The notes beneath the pieces are model-generated. The model was given only the letters and a program-made list of their open reading frames with translations. It did not search any database and was not told the origin of the DNA. 47,295 nucleotides of DNA from an uncultured Butyrivibrio sp. (GTDB taxonomy: Bacteria; Bacillota; Clostridia; Lachnospirales; Lachnospiraceae): NCBI GenBank assembly GCA_947168335.1, contig CAMVLM010000011.1:1-47295 (forward strand), given 5' to 3'. A program made the position numbers and the translations under genes. This document shows positions 8,500-17,821 of this stretch, piece after piece (the stretch's first letter is position 1; each line of letters opens with the position of its first letter).

Positions 8500-11121
8500 T
8501 TATCTGATGTCGTACACACTTCTCAGTCTCAATTCCGAAGCATCACCGGAAATAATGTCCACAGTTACTTCGCCTGCGTTCATATCGAAATAGTTGTCGG
8601 AAAGAACCAGGTCTTCATTTTTATTGAGGATTTCTACTCCTCTGGCGTATGCGGAAGCCTTAACTGTAATCTTTCCATCATGAACGGTAGCGGTCAGTTC
8701 AGGATTCTTATACTTAAAGTACTTAGGCATTGTGAATATAACCGTGCCTGAAGATATGACTTCGCCATCTACCTCAGCCTGATAACTTACATAATTGTTG
8801 AAGCGGTCTGCATCGGCAAAATCCACCTTCTTAGTCCAAACACTTGAAAGTGCAGGCACATGAAGCTTTTCACCATTTCCTAGCGCATTCACGTTCTTTT
8901 CGTTTGCTTCACTGTCAAACTCACCGATACCTTCTCTTATTACTTTTCCGGATGCATCTCGAAGCTGCCATCTCACAACAGCATCAACAGCAGATCTTGT
9001 CTCGTTAGCTACGCTGAATACCGCCTCCTGTTTAACCTCTCTGGGAAGCCAGTTAAGAGTTACACCGCAGGTCATCTCTCCCTCTTCCTGGCAGGAAACC
9101 AAGACAGGTGCAAAGAATCTCTTTTCCGCATAATGAAGAGCTTTTAATCTTCCTGTATAATCCACACTTGCCCATGATGCAACAGGCCAGCAGTCATTGA
9201 GCTGCCATACAACTGCACCCATGCAGCGTCCGCGATTTCTTCTGAAGTGTTCAACACCGTATCTGATGGCATCTGCCTGAAGCATCTGGGATGCGTAAAT
9301 TACGGTGGAGAAATCCGACGGATAGAGATATGTCTGCTGCATATAATTCATGATCTTTCCGTTTGCAGCACCATTTCTCTGATGTTTCTCCATGATATAG
9401 GAGAAAACATTTTTATCAGCAGGATCATCCGTGAAGGTCTCAACTGTTTTCTCTGAAGGGAATGACTGGAATCCAAACTCTGACAGGAATCTGAAATTGA
9501 ACTTCCTGTACTCAGAGAAGGGCTTATTCCCGTGCCATACATCCCAGTAGTGAACATCTCCACGGTTCTCGTCATTGGGTTCATCAAAGCTTCCGCCTGA
9601 TGAAGGTGATGCGGGCCAGTAATAAACCGAAGGTGCATACTTCTTCATCATGTCGGGAATTATGTGTTCAAACAGGATCATGTAATCGCGTTTTTCTGAC
9701 TTCTTGGAAACCCAGACGCCGTAATCCACAAACATCTCCATCTCATTGTTTCCGCACATAAGTCCTAATGATGCATGATGGCGAAGACGTATCAGATTGT
9801 CTCTGAACTCCTCTTTAATATTTTGTTCAAATTCCGGCTCAAGGTCATAGACACCACAGGCAAACATGAAGTCCTCCCATACAAGGATTCCATATTCATC
9901 ACAGATGTCAAAGAACCAGTCATCGGGATAATAGCCGCCGCCCCATACTCTTATCGAGTTGTGGTTGGCAAATACCGCTTTATCAATAAGCTTTCTGGTA
10001 ACCTCGGGATTAACTCTTCCAAGAAGATGATCCTCGGGAATATAATCCGCACCCATGGCAAATATTTTTACGCCGTTAACAACAAAGCAGAATTCATTTC
10101 CCCACTCATCCTTAGCTGTGCTGCAGGTACAGGTGCGAAGTCCGATTCTCTTTTTCCAGGTATCAAGAACATTGCCGTTCTCATCCTTAAGAACCACTTC
10201 CACATCATAAAGATTCTGTCTGCCATACCCGTTGGGCCACCAGAGTTCAGGCTCCGAAATCTCAACCCTGAAGCCCTCGGTAACCTCCTGCCAGCCGATT
10301 CTCGTCTCTTCTTTTTTGTAGACTTCTCTTTTAGCAAAACTGAAAATACAGTCACTGATCTCAATATTTTTTGATCCGATATTGTTAAAGGAAAGCTTTT
10401 TCCCTGAAGGAGTATCAATATTTATGTCAAACGAAAGCCCTGATTTATCCACTGATAAATCCCTTATAACAGGCTTTATATCAAGATAAACCTTTCCGCT
10501 TTCACTGCCGTCATCACCGATAACCACATCACTGTGATCCTGCGCGACAGCAACAGTTTCAAGCCTTGCTTTAGAAAAACATACTATCGAGATTGGTCTG
10601 AAAATACCTGCATCCGGAAGGTGAGCACCCCAGTCCCATCCAAACATGCAATGAGCTTTTCTAAGATAAACAAAGCCCTGCATTGCATCTTCGCTACCCT
10701 TTGCAGGTAACTCTCTGCCTTCATAAGCCTCTTTAATAAACCTTGTAGGTGAGTGGAAATAAACCTTAAGTTCATTGTCCTCCGCAAGTAATTCCTTTAT
10801 GTCAAACTCCCAGATTCTGTGCATATTATTGACATTCCCAAGGAGTGTTCCGTTCAAATATAAATCTGCAACAGTATCAAGACCATCGCAGTGAAGTATC
10901 ACCATTTCTGATGAATCCGCATCATCCGGCTTTTTAAAATTACAAATATACTCATAATCATCATCCATGAGTTTGAGCGCTTTGTCTTCATTATCCTTAA
11001 AAAAGGGATCCTCCATTTTCCCTTCTCTCAAAAGATCAGTGTACACTGACCCCGGCACCACTGCAGGAATAAATTCAGAATCTCCGACCTTATGCATCTT
11101 CCAGTTTTTATCAAGTACCAT
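8500..11121 (-). CDS. beta-mannosidase, GH2 family
   Basis: An 873-residue enzyme that removes beta-linked mannose from the non-reducing end of oligosaccharides. The N-terminal sugar-binding domain starts at about residue 1 (FIPAVVPGSVYTDLL). An immunoglobulin-like domain follows, then the TIM barrel with the acid/base in CGNNEMEMF (Glu460) and the nucleophile in FLSEFGFQSFPS (Glu548). The SEFGFQSFP form is characteristic of the beta-mannosidase branch of GH2 rather than galactosidases or glucuronidases. There is no signal peptide, so it acts in the cytoplasm. ATG 11121 has an AGAGGAG site. It is the first gene of an operon with the kinase and regulator, and has a clear promoter upstream. Confidence 0.92.
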   Translation of the reverse strand: MVLDKNWKMHKVGDSEFIPAVVPGSVYTDLLREGKMEDPFFKDNEDKALKLMDDDYEYICNFKKPDDADSSEMVILHCDGLDTVADLYLNGTLLGNVNNMHRIWEFDIKELLAEDNELKVYFHSPTRFIKEAYEGRELPAKGSEDAMQGFVYLRKAHCMFGWDWGAHLPDAGIFRPISIVCFSKARLETVAVAQDHSDVVIGDDGSESGKVYLDIKPVIRDLSVDKSGLSFDINIDTPSGKKLSFNNIGSKNIEISDCIFSFAKREVYKKEETRIGWQEVTEGFRVEISEPELWWPNGYGRQNLYDVEVVLKDENGNVLDTWKKRIGLRTCTCSTAKDEWGNEFCFVVNGVKIFAMGADYIPEDHLLGRVNPEVTRKLIDKAVFANHNSIRVWGGGYYPDDWFFDICDEYGILVWEDFMFACGVYDLEPEFEQNIKEEFRDNLIRLRHHASLGLMCGNNEMEMFVDYGVWVSKKSEKRDYMILFEHIIPDMMKKYAPSVYYWPASPSSGGSFDEPNDENRGDVHYWDVWHGNKPFSEYRKFNFRFLSEFGFQSFPSEKTVETFTDDPADKNVFSYIMEKHQRNGAANGKIMNYMQQTYLYPSDFSTVIYASQMLQADAIRYGVEHFRRNRGRCMGAVVWQLNDCWPVASWASVDYTGRLKALHYAEKRFFAPVLVSCQEEGEMTCGVTLNWLPREVKQEAVFSVANETRSAVDAVVRWQLRDASGKVIREGIGEFDSEANEKNVNALGNGEKLHVPALSSVWTKKVDFADADRFNNYVSYQAEVDGEVISSGTVIFTMPKYFKYKNPELTATVHDGKITVKASAYARGVEILNKNEDLVLSDNYFDMNAGEVTVDIISGDASELRLRSVYDIR

Positions 11122-11168
11122 AGATTTCTCCTCTTAATTCAAGTTGTTTGTTAGTAGCACCTTAAATA

Positions 11169-11233
11169 ATTTTATCAGTAAAATAATACTTATTCAAAGA
11201 AATGGTACCACTTTATAAAAGAGGTACCATTTC
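11169..11233 (-). promoter_or_regulatory. promoter of beta-mannosidase operon with paired GGTACC palindromes
   Basis: On the minus strand, TTGAAT (11192-11197) and TAAAAT (11169-11174) are 17 bases apart, a good vegetative promoter. Directly upstream of the -35 box lies an 11-base perfect inverted repeat, GAAATGGTACC (11199-11209) and GGTACCATTTC (11223-11233). Each half itself contains a GGTACC palindrome, and the centres of the two halves are about 20 bases apart, roughly two helical turns. It looks like a two-site operator. There is no T-tract, which argues against a terminator. Confidence 0.6.
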
Positions 11234-11275
11234 GAATAATATCATGTCAATTGCCAAAGGGGGGCAATGTCTGAT

Positions 11276-12127
11276 TTAGTTTGCAACTGTATCAAGATCC
11301 CATTTTTCGTAGATCTTAGGTACATCGCTGATAAGTCGCTTTGTATAATCAGCCTGAGGGTTAATGATTACATCCTCAGCACTTCCGGACTCAACGAACT
11401 TACCATGCTCCATGATATATACCTTATCGGAGATATAATAAGCAAGTCCAATATCGTGTGTGATAAAGATGATTGTCATATTTATTTCATCACGAAGCTT
11501 CAAAAGCATATCAAGGATTGTTGCTCTTGAGCACGCATCGATCATGGATGTCGGCTCATCTGCCATAAGGATCTTGGGCTTTAAGAGGAAGATTCTTGCG
11601 ATCATAAGTCGCTGCATCTGTCCACCTGAAAGCTCGAAAGGATACTTGTTTGTAAGCTCTGCATACTTCAGGTTAACGAAGCTGCAGGCCTCTGTCTTCA
11701 TCTGTATCTTCTGCTCTTCGGGAAGGTTTTTGAAACCTCTCATATTGAGACAGTCATCAAGAACTGCATCAATCTTGTAGAAGATATTGTAGGAAGAGAA
11801 AGGATCCTGGAAAATAGGCTGGATATTCTTCCAATACTCTTTCTTCTTGGCATTGGTGCTGATATCGCGGGGCTTACCCTGATACTCGATAGTTCCTTCT
11901 GTTGTGCTGATAAGACCAAGAAGCATCTTGGAAAGAGTTGTCTTTCCGCTTCCTGACTCACCAACTATAGAAATAATCTCACCTTCGTTGAAATCAAAAT
12001 CAACATGGTCAACTGCCACTGTCTGAACTTTACCTACACCGAATACCTTTGTAAGTCCTCTACCTGAGAGGCAAGGCTTTGGTTCAGTCGAATTCTGTTT
12101 CGGGCTCTGGTTTTGATTCGTTGCCAT
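11276..12127 (-). CDS. oligopeptide/oligosaccharide ABC transporter ATPase, OppF-like
   Basis: About 283 residues. Walker A is GESGSGKTT, the signature is LSGGQMQR, Walker B is ILMADEPTS, and the H-loop is FITHD. It is shorter than usual OppF and lacks most of the C-terminal Oligo_HPY region. Of two in-frame ATGs, 12127 is 9 bases from GGGAGG and 12133 only 3, so I prefer 12127. The gene overlaps the end of the OppD-like gene by about 44 bases. It is the last gene of the Opp operon. It powers uptake with its OppD-like partner. Confidence 0.9.
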   Translation of the reverse strand: MATNQNQSPKQNSTEPKPCLSGRGLTKVFGVGKVQTVAVDHVDFDFNEGEIISIVGESGSGKTTLSKMLLGLISTTEGTIEYQGKPRDISTNAKKKEYWKNIQPIFQDPFSSYNIFYKIDAVLDDCLNMRGFKNLPEEQKIQMKTEACSFVNLKYAELTNKYPFELSGGQMQRLMIARIFLLKPKILMADEPTSMIDACSRATILDMLLKLRDEINMTIIFITHDIGLAYYISDKVYIMEHGKFVESGSAEDVIINPQADYTKRLISDVPKIYEKWDLDTVAN

Positions 12128-13127
12128 TTGCATATACCTCCCTAAGTTTTCTTACTGACATCAGGCAGCGATAACATCTGCCGTTCTCAAATTCCTTCTC
12201 ATCCGGTGCCATTGCTGTACATGTAGGTACTGCGTATGGACATCTGGGTGCAAATCTACAGCCCTTAGGCGGGTTCTTTAAGTTCGGAGGAGTTCCGCGA
12301 AGAGCTGTAAGCTCGTGTGCTTTCATTCCTTCCTCAGGAACAATGATTGATCCCATAAGACCCTTAGCATAGGGATGAACCGGATCAAATACCATCTCTT
12401 TTGCTGTACCAAGCTCTACGAACTGACCGGCGTACATAACAGCAATGTCATCTGTTACGTTGTACAAAAGAGGAAGCTCATGTGTGATGAAAATCATGGA
12501 CTTGATGTAGCCCTTTTCCATGAGCTGTCTCATCATACGGATTACCATCTTCTGTGATGTAACATCGAGAGCTGATGAAGGCTCATCGGCGATAAGTACC
12601 TTAGGAGAAAGTATTGTTGAAATAGCAATAACTGTACGCTGTTTCATACCACCTGAGAGTTCTACTGCGTGCTTCTCAAGAACCTCTTCAGGAAGTCCAA
12701 GCTCAGCGAAACGCTCTCTTGCCATATCGTAAATTTCTTTCTTTGTCATCTTGATTCCGTGAGCGTGGATAACATCCTCTATGAATCTGATGATTTTCTG
12801 AGTAGGGTTCAGCGCATTCATGGCTGCCTGAGGGATGTAAGCGATCTCGTTACCGAGGATTTTACGACGAACATCATCAGGCTTCATGTTTGAAATTGTC
12901 TGACCATCTACAATGATATCTCCACTAATATAATGAAGCGGAGCAAAATAGTAACCCATGAGTGAAAGTGCCAGGGTTGATTTACCACATCCGGATTCTC
13001 CGGCAATACCAAGTGATTTACCCTCTTCTACCTTAAGGGAAACACCGTCAACCGCATATACGTCCTCATGGAATCTGGTTACATATTTAGTTTTGAGGTC
13101 TTTAACCTCAAGCATAACTTTTCCCAT
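12084..13127 (-). CDS. oligopeptide/oligosaccharide ABC transporter ATPase, OppD-like
   Basis: About 347 residues with Walker [10 protein letters not shown], signature LSGGMKQR and Walker [13 protein letters not shown]. The C-terminal Oligo_HPY region contains the Cys-rich element [14 protein letters not shown], followed by further cysteines. In OppD proteins such a region can bind an iron-sulphur cluster. The start is ATG 13127, with an AAGGA site upstream. An upstream in-frame TTG at 13145 abuts the permease stop and would use no good ribosome site. It pairs with the OppF-like ATPase. Confidence 0.92.
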   Translation of the reverse strand: MGKVMLEVKDLKTKYVTRFHEDVYAVDGVSLKVEEGKSLGIAGESGCGKSTLALSLMGYYFAPLHYISGDIIVDGQTISNMKPDDVRRKILGNEIAYIPQAAMNALNPTQKIIRFIEDVIHAHGIKMTKKEIYDMARERFAELGLPEEVLEKHAVELSGGMKQRTVIAISTILSPKVLIADEPSSALDVTSQKMVIRMMRQLMEKGYIKSMIFITHELPLLYNVTDDIAVMYAGQFVELGTAKEMVFDPVHPYAKGLMGSIIVPEEGMKAHELTALRGTPPNLKNPPKGCRFAPRCPYAVPTCTAMAPDEKEFENGRCYRCLMSVRKLREVYANGNESKPEPETEFD

Positions 13128-13145
13128 TTTTTTCCATCCTTTCAA

Positions 13146-14390
13146 TTAATCACGCAGCTGCGGGTTGAATACCTGATCCAGACCAGTGTTCATAAGGTTC
13201 AATGAGAACGAAATGAGCGCGATCAGGATTACTACCGGGAAGTATGCCCACCATGAGCCATTAAGGTGTGCGGAATACTGCATAGCCCACTGCATCATAA
13301 GTCCCAATGTAGCAGTCTTTGTTGTTGCAGGTCCAAGGCCTATCATTGAAAGCTGTGCTTCTGCAAGGATTCCTGATGAAATCTGAAGAATCATAGCCAT
13401 AACAACGTAGGATGCGATGTAAGGCAGGATATCGGTAAAGATGATCCTGAACATGCTGTGTCCTGACAACTTAGAAAGGTTAACGTGATCTCTGTTTCTC
13501 AGTGAGATAACCTGTGAACGAACAGAACGTGTTGTCCAAGGCCAGGAAGTAATTCCAATGATTATTCCTACCATCGCAATACCCCTTGCGCTATCACCAA
13601 CTGAGTATGAAATAAGGATAAGAATAACGAAGGACGGTATAACTGTAAACAGATTGGTTATGAAAATAATGATATTATCTGCAAGTCCGCCCATGTATCC
13701 TGCAAGAAGTCCCAGTAACAATCCAATTGCTGTTGCGATAAGTCCTGCAAGAAGACCAATCTTAAGTGATGACTTTGTTGCTGCAACAAGTTCTGTCAAA
13801 ACGTCACGACCAAAGTTATCTGTTCCAAGTACAAAGGTCTTTGTTGTAACATCTTTAATGTTTACATAGTCTGTATCCTTGATAACCTTACTCTGCTTAA
13901 GATTTCCCTCTTCATCTTTTTCAGCTATGATAACTCCGGAATCCTTCATGGCTGCAGTTATCTCATTATCAAGTCTCTTAAGAGCCTTTCTCTTAGCTGT
14001 TGTAAGTCCTGCATATTTTGTATTTTGATCGTAATTAGCTTTCCATAAGGATACAAGTCCCTCGGCATCTGTAACGTCTATCTCTGACTCAGCAACGCCT
14101 GCCTGATTGATAAGGAACTGCTGAATCTCAGCTCTTGTCTCAATATCAAGCACAGCTTCAAGCTTTGAAAATTCTTTAGGTATCTGAAGTGTATAGCTCT
14201 TACTAAGTGCTGATTCCTCAATAGATGCATAAGTACCAGGCTTAAAGAAGTTACCCTGTCCAAGCATTGCCAAAGGATCAGCAGTGACAAATATAGGATA
14301 AATAATAACTGTCAGCAGGATTAACATAAATATAATGAATCCAAAGAGGAATTTTCCTGAATGGAAAACCTGTTTGATTGTGTTTTTCAT
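13146..14390 (-). CDS. ABC transporter permease, OppC/DppC-like, with large insert
   Basis: A 414-residue permease, about 100 residues longer than usual OppC. After the first membrane segment (about residues 12-32) there is a roughly 150-residue charged external insert, then the standard VLGTDNFGRDVLTELV motif and five further membrane segments. The cytoplasmic loop containing HVNLSKLSGHSMFRIIFTDI is the EAA-type ATPase contact. Long inserts of this kind occur in some Opp-family transporters that carry sugars. That is only suggestive here. ATG follows a strong AAAGGAGG site, 15 bases after the OppB-like gene. Confidence 0.9.
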   Translation of the reverse strand: MKNTIKQVFHSGKFLFGFIIFMLILLTVIIYPIFVTADPLAMLGQGNFFKPGTYASIEESALSKSYTLQIPKEFSKLEAVLDIETRAEIQQFLINQAGVAESEIDVTDAEGLVSLWKANYDQNTKYAGLTTAKRKALKRLDNEITAAMKDSGVIIAEKDEEGNLKQSKVIKDTDYVNIKDVTTKTFVLGTDNFGRDVLTELVAATKSSLKIGLLAGLIATAIGLLLGLLAGYMGGLADNIIIFITNLFTVIPSFVILILISYSVGDSARGIAMVGIIIGITSWPWTTRSVRSQVISLRNRDHVNLSKLSGHSMFRIIFTDILPYIASYVVMAMILQISSGILAEAQLSMIGLGPATTKTATLGLMMQWAMQYSAHLNGSWWAYFPVVILIALISFSLNLMNTGLDQVFNPQLRD

Positions 14391-14405
14391 CTAATTCCTC
14401 CTTTC

Positions 14406-15410
14406 TTAATCCATCTGATTTGCCTTAACACGAGGATCGATAACACCATAAAGGAGCTCAACCGCAAGGTTAGCAATAAGTACCATGATTGTTATGATAA
14501 GTGTACAAGCTGAAAGGAGCGGATAATCCTGTCCGTTTACAGCGGAAAGAAGTGTCATTCCAAGTCCCGGATATGAGAAAATCATCTCTGCAACAAGAGC
14601 ACCACCCATCATAGTTCCAAGTGAAAGTGCAAGACCTGTAATCTGAGGAAGCATAGCATTTCTGAACACATATCCTACGATCTTTCTATCCTTGATACCA
14701 AGGAATCTTGAATACTTAACGTAATCAGCATTTAACTCATATATTGACATTGAACGCATACCGATTGCCTGTCCACCGATTGTGATAAGAACGATTGACC
14801 AGAACGGCAACTGATAATGCGAAATAATCGATTTAATGAATGCCCAGCTCGCAGAAGGAATAAGGTCATATCCGTATCCTCCGGAGGATGGAGCAATCTT
14901 AAGTTTTATAGCAAACAGGAAAAGAAGAACTGTTGCCATACCAAATGCAGGTATATTTCCAATAAAGAGGAATAAAGGAAGGATAGCCTTATCAAAAACT
15001 CCCTTGATATATGCTGCAATAGCGCCGAGGAGATTACCAAGGAGCCATCCAACTATAATAGCAGGAAGCTGTAAGCATACTGTCCACCATACTGCCTTTG
15101 CAATGATATCAGAAACAGGTCTGGGATACTGACTAAAGGATACTCCGAAGTCACCCTTTAATGCGTTCCCGAGCCACATAAAGAACTGCTTGTACATAGG
15201 CTCGTTTATGCCGAATCTCTCAGCATAGTCATTAATAACCTTCTGGATAGCCGTGGAATCCGTCATGCCACTTACTGCCTTTGATGCTAGAGCGGAAACA
15301 GGATTTCCGGGCATCAGGCGCGGCAGAATAAAGTTGAGGATTACGGCAAAGATGAGTGTCAGAAAATACCAGAAAATCTTCTGACCATAATATTTTTTAT
15401 AGCCTTTCAA
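14406..15410 (-). CDS. ABC transporter permease, OppB/DppB-like, TTG start
   Basis: A 334-residue permease starting [20 protein letters not shown] if TTG at 15410 is used. The site GGGAGG lies 8 bases upstream of that TTG and the family alignment starts there. The open frame continues to 15527, but that extension would run through the terminator-like hairpins at 15481-15556. Motifs are [27 protein letters not shown], and the EAA-type loop near [20 protein letters not shown]. It is the second gene of the Opp operon and forms the pore with the OppC-like subunit. Confidence 0.92.
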   Translation of the reverse strand: MKGYKKYYGQKIFWYFLTLIFAVILNFILPRLMPGNPVSALASKAVSGMTDSTAIQKVINDYAERFGINEPMYKQFFMWLGNALKGDFGVSFSQYPRPVSDIIAKAVWWTVCLQLPAIIVGWLLGNLLGAIAAYIKGVFDKAILPLFLFIGNIPAFGMATVLLFLFAIKLKIAPSSGGYGYDLIPSASWAFIKSIISHYQLPFWSIVLITIGGQAIGMRSMSIYELNADYVKYSRFLGIKDRKIVGYVFRNAMLPQITGLALSLGTMMGGALVAEMIFSYPGLGMTLLSAVNGQDYPLLSACTLIITIMVLIANLAVELLYGVIDPRVKANQMD

Positions 15411-15480
15411 TTGAGAAACCTCCCTTCTGCTACTATACGCCACTAAAATGTTTGAGTTTGGTGCGTTTTTTTGATTTTCG

Positions 15481-15556
15481 GCCCAATTTTGGGCTAAAAA
15501 AGGACTGCCGCGTGTGCAGCTCGCCATTTAAGGCGATAATGCCCTAACGGCAGCCC
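15481..15556 (-). terminator. terminator/attenuator between Opp binding protein and permeases
   Basis: On the minus strand, GGGCTGCCG (15548-15556) pairs with CGGCAGTCC (15502-15510) in nine pairs including one G-T. An inner stem TCGCC/GGCGA lies in the loop. The T-run at 15496-15501 follows, then a further small stem GCCC/GGGC (15481-15494). Partial termination here would give more binding-protein mRNA than permease mRNA, as is usual in such operons. Confidence 0.75.
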
Positions 15557-15588
15557 CCATTTTTTATGAAATAATATTCAGTTCAAAA

Positions 15589-17520
15589 TTACTGAACAAG
15601 CTCAAGATCGTAAAGAGCTGCAATTCCGTAACCGTCTGTGCAGTCTGTCGGAGGAATATTTCTTCCATCATCAGCTGCAGGATAGTTTGTCCATACTGAC
15701 TCGTTTACAGCGTAGAACAGTGTAGGACGATACATAAGAGCAACTGCAGGGCACTCTTCAAGGAGAATTCTTGAAAGCTCTGTGTAATACTCTGTAAGCT
15801 TAGCTTCGTCTGTCTCTGTAGGAATAGCCTTAAGGATAGCTTCAGCATCATCGTTCATGTAATGTCCAAAGTTACCACTCCAGTTAGAAGGAAGCTTAGC
15901 ATACTCTTCTGAGAAGTAGAACATACCCTTTGAGTAAGGGTTCATCACACCTGCACCGGGTGTTGACCACATGCAGATATCGAAGTTGCAGGTTGTCATA
16001 TCATCATAGAATGAAGATGCTTCAGGGAAGTATGTCTGGATATCGATACCGATATTCTGTCCAGCTGCTGCTACGATTTCCATAGAAGCGTTCCAGTCTG
16101 ACCAACCTGTAGGGCACTCAGCCTTGAAGGAAAGGTTCTTTCCGTTGTACTCACGGATTCCGTCGCCATCTGTATCAACGATGCCTGCCTCATCAAGGAG
16201 TGCATTAGCGCCGTCAACATCAGCGTTTGACCACTGAAGATCTGAAATTGCATCGAAATCAACGTACTTTCTCTCACCATCTGTAGGTCCAACTACTGAT
16301 CTGGGATACTCATCGAATGTAGGTGACTGACCAGACATAGCTGATGCAATGATCTGCTCATAGTCAACTGCCATAGCGATTGCACGTCTTACTTCTTTCT
16401 GATCAAGTCCTTCTCTCTCTGTGTTGAAGAACATTGAAGGCATTACTTCGCATGCACCATAAGGAGCATCATCAAGCCATGTAGAAATCGGAAGTCCATC
16501 TTCGAGCCAGAGGTTCTGAACATCTGTGATGAACTGCTGACATACGTCAACTTCGCCCTGTGAAAGAGCAACCTGTCCAGCAGCGTTGTCCTTATAAATT
16601 GTATGAGCGATGTACTTCGGAACAGGAAGCTTGCCCCACATTGAATCAGCCTGGCCCCAGTAATTGTCATCTCTGATGATAACAGCCTTCTGATCATTAG
16701 AGATATACGGGCCATAAGGTCCTGTGTGAACCATATCTTCCATTGTATCCTGCTTAACAGCATCAGCATCTTCACCGTTTCTCTCTTCTACTTTCTGAAG
16801 ATATGCTTTCTGCATCATGTAAACAGTATTAAGGAATGAAGTAACCTTAAGAGGATTAAGGTTATCAGCTTTTGCCTTGATAAGAGCAGTTGTGTCATCA
16901 ACAGCCTCAACTGATTCAATATATGTTGAGAAGTCTGCACCAACAGATGACTGATACTTAACATGTGTATCAAATGTATATGCTACATCCTCAGCAGTAA
17001 ACTGAGTACCGTCACTCCACTTAGCATCGGGATTGAGCTTAACTGTAAGCTCTGTCTGGTCATCGTTCCAGCTGTACTCTGAACCAAGCAGAGGATAAAG
17101 CTCACCATCAAGTGAATTGAACATGAACAGTGTCTCATAAACAAGCTCACGAGCTGATTCGTTAGCTGCCATTGCAAGACCGTTGTTTGAGTTAGCTGAC
17201 ATAGGGTTCCAGTCGTTGATTGTTCCCCACTGCTGACCAGCTTCATACAATGTCTCGTTTCTGGGTGTTGCCTCACCGTCAGCTGCAGCAGAAGTATCTT
17301 CGGTTGTTTCCTCAGTAGCTTCCTCTGTAGACTCTTCGGTTGTTGCCTCAGTTGTTTCCTCGGTTGTCTCTGTAGCTGTCTCGGTAGATGCCTCCTCAGT
17401 AGCTGCAGGTGTCTCCGTGGTTGTAGTTGTGCCTGATCCGCCGCCACATCCAGCAAGCATTGACAATGTCATTGCTGACATGCAGAGGATTGACATAACC
17501 TTCTGTAAGTTTCTCTTCAT
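15589..17520 (-). CDS. extracellular solute-binding lipoprotein, family 5 (OppA/DppA-like)
   Basis: A 643-residue lipoprotein. The signal peptide ends in LAGC with Cys25 lipidated. A Thr/Glu-rich linker follows (about 27-85). The SBP family 5 body shows LVYETLFMFNSLDGELYPLL, LTVKLNPDAKWSDGTQFTAEDVAYTFDT, and EVRRAIAMAVDYEQI. Family 5 proteins bind peptides, but several homologues near beta-mannosidase or xylanase genes bind oligosaccharides, and that is my inference here from the neighbours. ATG follows a perfect GGGAGG site. It is the first gene of the Opp operon and is divergent from the AraC regulator. Confidence 0.9.
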   Translation of the reverse strand: MKRNLQKVMSILCMSAMTLSMLAGCGGGSGTTTTTETPAATEEASTETATETTEETTEATTEESTEEATEETTEDTSAAADGEATPRNETLYEAGQQWGTINDWNPMSANSNNGLAMAANESARELVYETLFMFNSLDGELYPLLGSEYSWNDDQTELTVKLNPDAKWSDGTQFTAEDVAYTFDTHVKYQSSVGADFSTYIESVEAVDDTTALIKAKADNLNPLKVTSFLNTVYMMQKAYLQKVEERNGEDADAVKQDTMEDMVHTGPYGPYISNDQKAVIIRDDNYWGQADSMWGKLPVPKYIAHTIYKDNAAGQVALSQGEVDVCQQFITDVQNLWLEDGLPISTWLDDAPYGACEVMPSMFFNTEREGLDQKEVRRAIAMAVDYEQIIASAMSGQSPTFDEYPRSVVGPTDGERKYVDFDAISDLQWSNADVDGANALLDEAGIVDTDGDGIREYNGKNLSFKAECPTGWSDWNASMEIVAAAGQNIGIDIQTYFPEASSFYDDMTTCNFDICMWSTPGAGVMNPYSKGMFYFSEEYAKLPSNWSGNFGHYMNDDAEAILKAIPTETDEAKLTEYYTELSRILLEECPAVALMYRPTLFYAVNESVWTNYPAADDGRNIPPTDCTDGYGIAALYDLELVQ

Positions 17521-17647
17521 AACTTACCTCCCTTTCATAAATGTGTTTTGAGCACATGACTCGTACGTGATGATTTATTTTATATTTTGTTCATAATATT
17601 TTTATATCAATAATTCCACATCCATAAAAAAATATCCGCATTTGTGT

Positions 17648-17661
17648 AATTTGTACAAATT
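17648..17661. promoter_or_regulatory. perfect 14-base palindrome in the divergent intergenic region
   Basis: AATTTGTACAAATT is a perfect palindrome roughly midway between the Opp binding-protein gene and the AraC gene. It resembles AraR-like and other sugar-regulator sites in general form only. I could not assign a convincing minus-strand promoter for the binding-protein gene. The rest of the 300-base gap is A+T-rich and shows no gene. Confidence 0.4.
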
Positions 17662-17737
17662 TACCTCAAATATGTCGTTTTTATTGTCTTATGTCACGAA
17701 AACCGCTATTTTACTGTGGCAATTATTAATAACAAAT

Positions 17738-17766
17738 TTGAATTAATTGTGAATTTAATGTAAAAT
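17738..17766 (+). promoter_or_regulatory. promoter of AraC-family regulator gene
   Basis: TTGAAT (17738-17743) and TAAAAT (17761-17766) are exactly 17 bases apart, about 55 bases before the ATG. This is the same hexamer pair and spacing as at the beta-mannosidase promoter. Confidence 0.6.
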
Positions 17767-17821
17767 TTATATGATGATATTTATCTGATGATTGTCTTTT
17801 TATAAAAAAAGGAACTGAGTT

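Noticed and set aside
11199-11233. Terminator of the Opp operon
   Set aside because: The stem is A+T-rich, the loop is 13 bases and no T-run follows on the minus strand. The adjacency to a -35 box favours an operator.
15411-15527. N-terminal extension of the OppB-like permease
   Set aside because: It would be translated from the terminator hairpin. TTG 15410 has an excellent ribosome site and matches the family start.
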